This document shows, piece by piece, positions 54,972-62,342 of a stretch of DNA of 64,000 nt. The notes under the pieces are model-generated. The model did no database searches. It saw only the letters and a program-made list of their open reading frames with translations, and was not told where the DNA came from. Source of the DNA: Nocardia rhizosphaerihabitans (lineage in GTDB: Bacteria; Actinomycetota; Actinomycetes; Mycobacteriales; Mycobacteriaceae); NCBI RefSeq assembly GCF_014646295.1, contig NZ_BMNE01000007.1, positions 62,001 to 126,000 on the forward strand, given 5' to 3'. Position numbers and translations under genes: made by a program. Position 1 is the first letter of the stretch. Each line of letters begins with the position of its first letter.

Positions 54972-55990
54972 AATACACCAAGGCAGCAGTCGGTTTCAGC
55001 TTGTTCGTCGTGCTCGCCACGGTGCTCACCTACACGATCTGGTCCACCCTGCAGCGCACCGTCCCCGGCGACACCGACAACTACTCCGCCGTGTTCACCG
55101 ATGTGCTCGGCCTGCGGGTGGGCGATGACGTCCGGATGGCCGGTGTCCGGGTGGGACGGGTCGAGGCGATCGACTTCGACGACAACTACACAGCCAGGGT
55201 CGATTTCCGGATCCAGTCCCGCCAGCACCTCACCGACACCACCAAAGCGCTGGTGCGGTATCAGAATCTGATCGGCCAGCGCTACATCGCGCTGGCGCCC
55301 GGCGCCGAAGCGGGCGCGACGGTGCCGGCCGGCCACCAGATTCCGCTGGCGAACACCGAACCGTCCTTCGACGTCTCGGCCCTGCTGTCGGGCTTCGAAC
55401 CGCTGTTCAGTGTGTTGCAGCCCGATCAGATCAATTCGCTGTCCGAGACGCTGATCCAGGCGTTGCAGGGCAACGAGGTGTCGCTGTCGGCGCTGATCAC
55501 CCAGGCCGCCGAGCTGGCCGGTACCTTCGGGGCGCGCGATCAGATCCTCGGCGACGTGCTCACCAATCTCAGCAGTGTGCTGGCCGGTCTGGCCAACCGC
55601 AGCGGCGAGCTGGAAACCCTGATCACCCAGACCCGCAGCCTCATGGACGGCTTCTACGCCGAAGGCAAGTCGCTCGCGAGCTCGGTCGAACGGGTGTCCG
55701 GGGCGACGAACTCGCTGGTCTCGCTCATCGGGCAGGTTCAGCCCGGCGTGGCCGAGGCCCAGCGCAACGCGACCACCGGGGTGATGATGCTGCTCTACAA
55801 CGGCGCCGCCCTCGATCGCGGCGCGGTCGAACTTCCCGACTTCCTCAACGGTGTCGCCCGATTCACCGGCTATGGCGCCTACGGCAACGCCTACTTCTGT
55901 GGTCTCGACGTCTCCCTGTGGGGCGTCCTGCTCCCCGAAGGCCTGTTCTCGCAGGTCGGCGGCAATTCACATTCGGGGGTGTGCCGATGA
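54968..55990 (+). CDS. mceB: Mce-family protein B
   Basis: 340 residues: N-terminal membrane anchor (AAVGFSLFVVLATVLTYTIW), MCE domain (DNYSAVFTDVLGLRVGDDVRMAGVRVGRVEAIDF) and long coiled-coil-like helix up to SLVSLIGQVQPGVAEAQ, ending in the conserved FTGYGAYGNAYFCGL segment. ATGA-type overlaps on both sides. Confidence 0.95.
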   Translation: MKYTKAAVGFSLFVVLATVLTYTIWSTLQRTVPGDTDNYSAVFTDVLGLRVGDDVRMAGVRVGRVEAIDFDDNYTARVDFRIQSRQHLTDTTKALVRYQNLIGQRYIALAPGAEAGATVPAGHQIPLANTEPSFDVSALLSGFEPLFSVLQPDQINSLSETLIQALQGNEVSLSALITQAAELAGTFGARDQILGDVLTNLSSVLAGLANRSGELETLITQTRSLMDGFYAEGKSLASSVERVSGATNSLVSLIGQVQPGVAEAQRNATTGVMMLLYNGAALDRGAVELPDFLNGVARFTGYGAYGNAYFCGLDVSLWGVLLPEGLFSQVGGNSHSGVCR

Positions 55991-57000
55991 ACCGGCCACG
56001 TGTACCAGAATTCCTGCGTGGCAACCGCCAGCTACGGCTCGGACTGATCGCCGCGTTCACCGTGGTGCTGTTGCTGGGCGGGTCGAGCGTGCTGTCCCGG
56101 GTCCAGCTGGGCGACACGACCGTTCACGCCGAATTCGCCCAGGCGGCCGGTCTGCGCCCCGGCGCGACCGTGGACATCTCCGGGATCGAGGTGGGCGAGG
56201 TTCAGGAGGTGAAGCTGGTCGACGACAAGGTCGACGTGGCCCTGCGTATCCGCGACGACATCCGCCTCGGCCCCAACGCGCAGGCATCGATCGAGATGTC
56301 GACCATTCTCGGCAGATTGCACATCGACCTGCATCCCGGCGACGGAAAGGGACTGCCGGACAACCGTATTCGGATCGAGAACACCACGGTCCCCTACAAC
56401 CTGAGCAAGGTCATCCGGGACCCGCAGTACAGTTCCTCGTTCGAGCGGATCGAACGCATCGACCCCCAGAAACTGCGCACCGCTCTCGACGTCCTCACCC
56501 AGCAGCTGGGCGACTCCCCCGCCATGGCGGTCCAGGCGCTCGACAGCATCGGGGCGCTGGCCCAGGTTGTCAACAGCAGGCGCGACGAGGTCGACACCTT
56601 GTTGAAGAGCATGGATCAGGTCTCGCAACTGGTTTCCGACAACCGCAACAGCGTGCTCGTGCTGCTGACCAGGGGCGAGGCGATCGGCACCGCGGTGCAG
56701 CAACGGCAGACCCTGCTCACCCAATTGCTCGACAACGTCGCGGCGATGTCGCGGTTGCTGCAGGAGATGGGCATCGAGAACAACGGTGAGCTCGCCCCGC
56801 TGATCCAGAACCTGAACACCATGGCCGACGGCCTGACCAAGAACAAGGAGAACCTGGACCGGATCTATGAGATCGCCCCGGTGACCTTGCGCCAGTTCAA
56901 CAACGTGCTGGGCAACGGACCCTATGGCGATATCTGGGCGCCGTGGCTCTTTCCGGACAACTGGCTGTGCTTCGCGCAGGCCGTGCAGGGGTGCAACTGA
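55987..57000 (+). CDS. mceC: Mce-family protein C
   Basis: 337 residues: membrane anchor (LGLIAAFTVVLLLGGSSVL), MCE domain (HAEFAQAAGLRPGATVDISGIEVGEVQEVKL), helical region, C-terminal GNGPYGDIWAPWLFPDNWLCFAQAVQGC typical of MceC. No long proline-rich tail. Overlaps mceB by 4 bp and touches mceD. Confidence 0.95.
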   Translation: MNRPRVPEFLRGNRQLRLGLIAAFTVVLLLGGSSVLSRVQLGDTTVHAEFAQAAGLRPGATVDISGIEVGEVQEVKLVDDKVDVALRIRDDIRLGPNAQASIEMSTILGRLHIDLHPGDGKGLPDNRIRIENTTVPYNLSKVIRDPQYSSSFERIERIDPQKLRTALDVLTQQLGDSPAMAVQALDSIGALAQVVNSRRDEVDTLLKSMDQVSQLVSDNRNSVLVLLTRGEAIGTAVQQRQTLLTQLLDNVAAMSRLLQEMGIENNGELAPLIQNLNTMADGLTKNKENLDRIYEIAPVTLRQFNNVLGNGPYGDIWAPWLFPDNWLCFAQAVQGCN

Positions 57001-58100
57001 TGACATTCACTCGCAGAAACAAGCTCGCGGCGGTGTGCCTGGCCGCCGCGCTGGTATCGGGCTGCTCACTGCTGCCCGACAGTGTGACCCGATTCGGCGA
57101 TCAGGTGCTGAGCGAGCGCAAGCGGATCAGCGCCGACTTCGAGAACGTGGCAGGCCTGTACGCGGGAAACGAGGTCGCGGTGCTCGGGGTGCCGGTCGGC
57201 GTGGTCGATTCGGTGACCCCGCGCGGCAGCTACGTCGAGGTGGTGATGTCAGTCGACCGCGAGGTGCGAATTCCCGCGGATGCGATGGCGGCGCTGGTGT
57301 CACCGCAGTTGATCACCAATCGGCACGTCGAGCTGGCACCGGCCTACACCGGGTCGGGTCCCGAACTCGCCGACGGCGCGCATCTGCCGCTGACCCGCAC
57401 CAGGACACCGGTCGAACTCGACCGGATCCTGGCGAATTTCGATCAGCTGGGCGAGGCGCTGAAGGGCGACAACCAGTCCGGTCCGATGGCCAGCCGGGTG
57501 CTGTACCCGCTGCTCGACGGCAACGGTGACCGGCTGCGTAAGACGCTCGACGAACTCTCGGCGGCCTTCGAGCTCACCTTCGCCAACAAGGATCAGATCT
57601 CCAACACCATCGTGAAGCTCGGCGAGATCACCCAGATCATCGCCGAGAACGATCAGACCGTCCGCGATTTCAGCGGCCGCCTCACCGAGCTGATCGCCCT
57701 GTTCGGTCAGCAGTCCCCCGGCCTGCAAGCGGTGCTGGCCCAGCTCGACGACTTCATCACCAATACCTCCTCGGTGGTCGGTCAGAACGAGGACCAGCTG
57801 GCGGGCGCGGTGACCAAGTTCGTCGCGATCGCGGCCCAGATGCGCGCCAACGCACGCAATCTCACCGAGGTCATCGACGTCGGTCCGCTGATGTTCCAGA
57901 ACTTCGACAATGCCATCAGCCGCGAACACCAGGCCCTGCGCCTGCACGGTCTGCTCGACAAGGTGATCCTCGACGGCGAGGCGCTGTCGCTGTTCTGTGA
58001 GCGGGTCCAGATGCGTCTGGACGGTTGCCGGACCGGCAAGATCTCCGACATGGGCCCCGACTTCGGGTTGACCGCCGCGCTGCTGGGACTGACGAAATGA
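57000..58100 (+). CDS. mceD: Mce-family protein D with lipoprotein signal
   Basis: 366 residues. MCE domain (ADFENVAGLYAGNEVAVLGVPVGVVDSVTP) and ISPQLITNRHVELAP-like segment (VSPQLITNRHVELAPAYTG) identify MceD. The N-terminus is not a plain anchor but a lipoprotein signal: basic TFTRRNK, hydrophobic core, lipobox ALVSGC with Cys22. M. tuberculosis MceD proteins carry an ordinary helix, so this operon has lipid-modified D as well as E. ATG follows directly from the mceC stop. Confidence 0.94.
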   Translation: MTFTRRNKLAAVCLAAALVSGCSLLPDSVTRFGDQVLSERKRISADFENVAGLYAGNEVAVLGVPVGVVDSVTPRGSYVEVVMSVDREVRIPADAMAALVSPQLITNRHVELAPAYTGSGPELADGAHLPLTRTRTPVELDRILANFDQLGEALKGDNQSGPMASRVLYPLLDGNGDRLRKTLDELSAAFELTFANKDQISNTIVKLGEITQIIAENDQTVRDFSGRLTELIALFGQQSPGLQAVLAQLDDFITNTSSVVGQNEDQLAGAVTKFVAIAAQMRANARNLTEVIDVGPLMFQNFDNAISREHQALRLHGLLDKVILDGEALSLFCERVQMRLDGCRTGKISDMGPDFGLTAALLGLTK

Positions 58101-59206
58101 ACCTGCGCTCCACCACCGCCGCGGTCCTGTGCACGGTCGCCGTGGCCTCCACCAGTTCCTGCGGTCTGACCGTGGCCGAGCTGCCGATGCCCGAGCCCGG
58201 CATCGGCGGTCCCGGCTACACCGTGCACGCCACCTTCCGTGACGCGCTCAATCTGCCCGACCGAGCGCATGTGAAGATCGGCGGCACCGATATCGGTGTG
58301 GTCACCGGCATTTCGACCACCTCGTTCCTGGCCGATGTCGAGATGCTGATCCGCGAGGACATCCAGTTGCCCGCGGGTACCACCGTCGAACTGCGCCAGG
58401 CGACCCCGCTGGGCGACATCTTCGTCGCCATGACACTGCCCAGCGCCGACCAGGCCGGACCGCCGTTGCGCGAGGGCGCGACCATCGGCACCGAGCACAC
58501 TGCCTCGGCAGCCTCGGTCGAGCAGCTGATGATGTCGATCTCGATGCTCATCAACGGCGGCGGGCTCAACCAGGCGGCAAGGGCCACCGCCGAACTCAAC
58601 TCCATCTTCGCCGGCAAGGCCCCGCAGTTGCAGCATCTGATCGGCGAGATGACCGCGGTCGTCGCCGCGCTCAACGCGCGCACCGGCGATCTGGACGCCA
58701 CCCTGTCCGGGCTGTCGGTGCTGACCGGCGAACTGGCCAGGCGCAAAACCGAACTCGGCGCTGCCGCCGACAGCTTCCCGCAGTTGATCGGGTTGTTCGC
58801 CGAGAACAATCGGGCCATCGTCGACCTGATCAACAAGCTGGCGGTGACCACCGACGCGCTCGGCGATTTCAGCACCTCCAACGGCCCGCAATTCGTGAGC
58901 CTATTCCAGAGCGTGCAGAACCTGATGTCGGGGTTCTCGCAGATGGGCGACGATCTCACCGGCGCGCTCGAGGGATTCCATCAGATGTATCCGCACGTGA
59001 TGGACAGCCTGCGCGGCCCGAACCTGGCCGTCGGCGGAACCCTGTCCTACCTCGACATCGGCGCGCTGAGCGATCCGACGGGCAGCCGCTGGCCGGAGAC
59101 GGGTGACGTGCCGATGTTCCTCGGCAGCATCGTCGAGGTGATCGCCAAGGTCACCGGTCGCCTCAACAGCACGCCACAACCCCCGGCGCAGAAGGGACCC
59201 CGATGA
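58097..59206 (+). CDS. mceE: Mce-family protein E (LprK-like lipoprotein)
   Basis: 369 residues: lipoprotein signal with Cys22 (ASTSSCGLTVAELP, a weak lipobox but the position of the family lipid Cys), the MceE hallmark LPMPEPGIGGPGYTVHATFRDALNLPDRAHVKIGG (in part: GIGGPGYTVHATFRDALN), long helical domain, and conserved C-terminal PHVMDSLRGPNLAVGGTL. Overlaps mceD and mceF by 4 bp each. Confidence 0.95.
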   Translation: MNLRSTTAAVLCTVAVASTSSCGLTVAELPMPEPGIGGPGYTVHATFRDALNLPDRAHVKIGGTDIGVVTGISTTSFLADVEMLIREDIQLPAGTTVELRQATPLGDIFVAMTLPSADQAGPPLREGATIGTEHTASAASVEQLMMSISMLINGGGLNQAARATAELNSIFAGKAPQLQHLIGEMTAVVAALNARTGDLDATLSGLSVLTGELARRKTELGAAADSFPQLIGLFAENNRAIVDLINKLAVTTDALGDFSTSNGPQFVSLFQSVQNLMSGFSQMGDDLTGALEGFHQMYPHVMDSLRGPNLAVGGTLSYLDIGALSDPTGSRWPETGDVPMFLGSIVEVIAKVTGRLNSTPQPPAQKGPR

Positions 59207-60387
59207 ATTCACCGTTGTGGCAATGGCTGGTACGCCGCCGCGTCGCGGTCGCCAATCTCGGTCTGATCGTGGTGCTCGTGCTGGGCAGCCTGTATCTGGG
59301 CGGTGCGGTCCTGCGGATCGACCCGACCAGGTCCGACTTCGCGGTCACCGTGCACCTGGCGACCTCCGGCGGGCTCACCGTGGGCAGCGATGTGACCTTC
59401 CGCGGCGTCCGGGTCGGCCGGGTCGACGACGTGCGGGTCGCCGGCGACGGGATCGCCGCGGTCGCGCAGATCTCCGACGATGTCCAGATTCCGGTCGGCG
59501 GCACGGTGGCGGTCGCCCGGTTGTCCGCGGCAGGCGAGCAGTACCTGGATTTTCGGCCCGTGTCGGAATCCGGCCCCTTCCTGCGCGACGGCGCGGTGAT
59601 CGACCGTGCCTCGACGGCGGTGCCGGTGCAGATGCAGTCGGTGCTCGGCAATCTGGGCGGTCTGGTCGGCGGCATGAATCCCGAACGGCTCACCGTGATC
59701 GTCGACGAACTCGACAAGGCGCTGGCAGGCGGGCCCGACGGCTTGCGCAACATGATCTCCGGGATCAGCAGGGCGATGGCCGGACTCACCGACCTGCTCC
59801 CCCAGACCGAGCACCTGCTGCGCAACCTCGAGGTCATCGCCGCAACGACCGCGCACGCGCAACCGGACCTGGGCACCGTCACCCAGGCGGGTAGCGCCCT
59901 GTTCCAGCAGTTCACCGCCGCCGACGCCGAACTGCGCCACCTGCTCGAGCAGGGTCCGGGACAGCTCGCCACCCTTGGCGGTTTCATCTCTCGCACCCAG
60001 AACCCGATCACCGATCTGGTGACCAACTTCGTGGCCATCACCCGGGCGGCCAAGCTACGCCAGCCCGCCATCGAGGTGCTGTTCCCCTCGCTGAGCCGTT
60101 TCGCGGAAGCAGTCGGCGTCCCCGCTCATCACAACGCCTACTACACCCTCGTCGATCCGTGGCCGCGCCCGACGTGTGACTACGAGACCATCCCGACCGT
60201 GCCGACCACCCCCACTACCGACACCAGGGTGCGGCTCTACAACTACTGCGTCACCGACAATCCCGCCCTGCAGATCCGCGGTTCGGCCAACGCGCCGCGA
60301 CCGGCGGGCCCTGACAACGGAGCGGGCCCGCCGCCCGGCGTGACCGGCAACGAACTGTCCCAGCCCGCAGTGCCAGCACCCCGTTGA
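59203..60387 (+). CDS. mceF: Mce-family protein F
   Basis: 394 residues: anchor (VAVANLGLIVVLVLGSLYLGG), MCE domain (VTVHLATSGGLTVGSDVTFRGVRVGRVDDVRV), helical segment and Pro-rich tail with CDYETIPTVPTTPTTDTRV. Final subunit of the Mce hexamer. Two Cys in the C-terminal region (TCDYET, YNYCVTD) may pair. Mas follows 9 bp later. Confidence 0.95.
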   Translation: MNSPLWQWLVRRRVAVANLGLIVVLVLGSLYLGGAVLRIDPTRSDFAVTVHLATSGGLTVGSDVTFRGVRVGRVDDVRVAGDGIAAVAQISDDVQIPVGGTVAVARLSAAGEQYLDFRPVSESGPFLRDGAVIDRASTAVPVQMQSVLGNLGGLVGGMNPERLTVIVDELDKALAGGPDGLRNMISGISRAMAGLTDLLPQTEHLLRNLEVIAATTAHAQPDLGTVTQAGSALFQQFTAADAELRHLLEQGPGQLATLGGFISRTQNPITDLVTNFVAITRAAKLRQPAIEVLFPSLSRFAEAVGVPAHHNAYYTLVDPWPRPTCDYETIPTVPTTPTTDTRVRLYNYCVTDNPALQIRGSANAPRPAGPDNGAGPPPGVTGNELSQPAVPAPR

Positions 60388-60396
60388 GGAGTCCCG

Positions 60397-61014
60397 ATGA
60401 GCAACGACGAGAACATTTCGACCACAACAGCATCCGATGTCGACGAGCCCGCCGCGGTGGTGCCCACGGTCGAGCAGAAGACCGCCGAACCCGGCAGGTG
60501 GTGGGAGATCGACCGGAAAACGCTCGGCCTGCGCGGCGCCGCGGCCGTCGTGCTCGGCGCATCGGTGGCGACCTCGCTGTTGCTGTTCGTGGAGAACAAG
60601 GACAGCAAAGATCTCCTTGCCGCTCAACAGCGGGCCCGCGAGGCCGCCTGCCACTATGGCCCGATTCTGGCCGACTACGACAGCAAGAGCCTCGACACCT
60701 ATTTCAAGGCCGTTCTCGATGGAGCGACCGGTGACTGGAAGAAGCAGTTCGAGTCGACCAGCACCGAATTGCGCGATGCCCTCACGCAGGGAGAAGTCGT
60801 CTCGAAGACCACCGACACCCAGTGCGCACTGCGCACCGGCGACGAGACCTCCGCCGAGGCGATCGTGGTGATCGGAACGACCATCTCGAGCCTCGGCACC
60901 GAGCACAAGGCCAAGCCCGGCCAGTTGTCGATGGTGCTCAGCCTGCACAACGACGACGGCCGGTGGCTGGTCGAGAAAGTGAACTCCCCGCTGACGACGG
61001 CGCCCGCGCAGTGA
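60397..61014 (+). CDS. Mce-associated membrane protein (Mas)
   Basis: 205 residues; ATG after GAGGAG. Acidic N-terminal tail, one transmembrane helix (about 48-66, AAAVVLGASVATSLLLFV) and an extracytoplasmic NTF2-like domain (YDSKSLDTYFKAVLDGATGDWKKQF), the standard arrangement of Mce-associated proteins that stabilise Mce complexes. Its stop overlaps the GTG of the double-TetR gene. Confidence 0.92.
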   Translation: MSNDENISTTTASDVDEPAAVVPTVEQKTAEPGRWWEIDRKTLGLRGAAAVVLGASVATSLLLFVENKDSKDLLAAQQRAREAACHYGPILADYDSKSLDTYFKAVLDGATGDWKKQFESTSTELRDALTQGEVVSKTTDTQCALRTGDETSAEAIVVIGTTISSLGTEHKAKPGQLSMVLSLHNDDGRWLVEKVNSPLTTAPAQ

Positions 61015-62312
61015 CCGAACCCGGCGCGCTATCCCCCCGGCACACCGGCCGCTCCCCGCGCGCGGCCAAGGCCAGGACGTCGGGCAAGCACGCCGACGAA
61101 CCGACCGCGGAGTCCGCGGCGCGGGCGGTCCGGCGCCGGCCGAAGAACCGGCGGGCGCAGATCGCCGCCGAATCGGCGGCCGCGTTCGGCGCGCACGGCT
61201 ATCACGGCGTGAGCATGGACGATATCGCCCGGCGCCTCGACATCAGTTCGACCGCCCTGTACCGGCACTTTCCGAGCAAGTACGCGCTGTTTCGCGCCGA
61301 ACTGCTGCGCCTGTCCGGCCTGGCGCTGCGAGCCGTCGAACTACCCGAGGACGCGGCGAGCCGGTCACCGCGGCAGCGCCTCGATCACGTGCTCGGCGCC
61401 ATCGTCGCCGCGACCATCGCCAACCGGCCCACCGCCGCCCTGGCCCGCTGGGAACGCCGCTATCTGGAACCCGACGACCACCAGGAGTTCAGCGATCAGT
61501 TCGCCGCGGCGATCGCGAGCCTGCGGGCACGCATCGGCGAGGTCAGGCCCGAACTGGACGGCCACGATCGCGCGGCGCGGGCGGTGTCGATCTTCGCGGT
61601 GATCAGCAGCATCGGCGATCACCACGCGACCGTGCCCGCGAAAACTCTTGCCGTGCTGCTCCGTTCGACGAGCTGGGCACTGGTCGACGCCGATCTGACC
61701 GATCGGCACGCCACCGCGACGGCTCATCGCAGCCCGGGACGGCCGCGGCCGTTCAAGCACGAACTGGTGCTGCACAGGGCGGTCGAACTGTTCCACGAGC
61801 GCGGGTATCCGAACGTCAGCGTGGAGGACATCGCCGCGGCCGCCGAGCTGTCCTCCGCGTCGGCGGTGTACCGATACCACCGCAGCAAGAGCGACCTGCT
61901 GGTGGCCGCCTTCCGGCGCGCGGCGGATCGGGTGTCCGCGGCGATCAGGCCCGCGACAGCCGCCGCCGACACGCCCGCCGCGGCACTGGGCACGCTGATC
62001 GAGCTGTATGTGTCCGGGTCGTTCGCCGAACGCGCGCTGACCTTCGTCTACTACGCGGAGTTCCGCCATGTGGAGCAGACCGACCAGGTGACCCTGCGAC
62101 ACCTCCAGCAGTTGATCGTCACCGAGTGGGCGCGGCTGGTGGTCGGGGCCAGGCCGGAACTGTCGATGGGCGAGGCACGCACCCTGGTGCACGCCGCGTT
62201 CAGCCTGGTCGTCGATCTGGGACGCACCTTCGGCGACGACGGAATCTGCCCGCAGGACACCGTGATCCAACTGCTGGAAACCATCATCCTCGGCCGTCCG
62301 CTGTCCCGATAG
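61011..62312 (+). CDS. Double TetR regulator (Mce3R-like), paralogue 2
   Basis: 433 residues; GTG overlapping the Mas stop, so it is the last gene of the mce operon. Two TetR units: first HTH VSMDDIARRLDISSTALYRHF (about 69-89), second VSVEDIAAAAELSSASAVYRY (about 274-295), each with a ligand domain. Same architecture as M. tuberculosis Mce3R, a repressor of mce3. Co-transcription with mce suggests autoregulated repression, perhaps released by a lipid-CoA. Paralogue of the gene at 35620-36876. Confidence 0.93.
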   Translation: MTEPGALSPRHTGRSPRAAKARTSGKHADEPTAESAARAVRRRPKNRRAQIAAESAAAFGAHGYHGVSMDDIARRLDISSTALYRHFPSKYALFRAELLRLSGLALRAVELPEDAASRSPRQRLDHVLGAIVAATIANRPTAALARWERRYLEPDDHQEFSDQFAAAIASLRARIGEVRPELDGHDRAARAVSIFAVISSIGDHHATVPAKTLAVLLRSTSWALVDADLTDRHATATAHRSPGRPRPFKHELVLHRAVELFHERGYPNVSVEDIAAAAELSSASAVYRYHRSKSDLLVAAFRRAADRVSAAIRPATAAADTPAAALGTLIELYVSGSFAERALTFVYYAEFRHVEQTDQVTLRHLQQLIVTEWARLVVGARPELSMGEARTLVHAAFSLVVDLGRTFGDDGICPQDTVIQLLETIILGRPLSR

Positions 62313-62336
62313 GCGCCACCGGGGTGCCCGGTGCGC
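62313..62336. terminator. Weak hairpin between mce operon and ligase gene
   Basis: GCGCCACCGG and CCGGTGCGC pair with one bulge around a short loop in the 30-bp gap between convergent genes. Possible terminator for the mce operon. Confidence 0.35.
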
Positions 62337-62342
62337 GTACCG

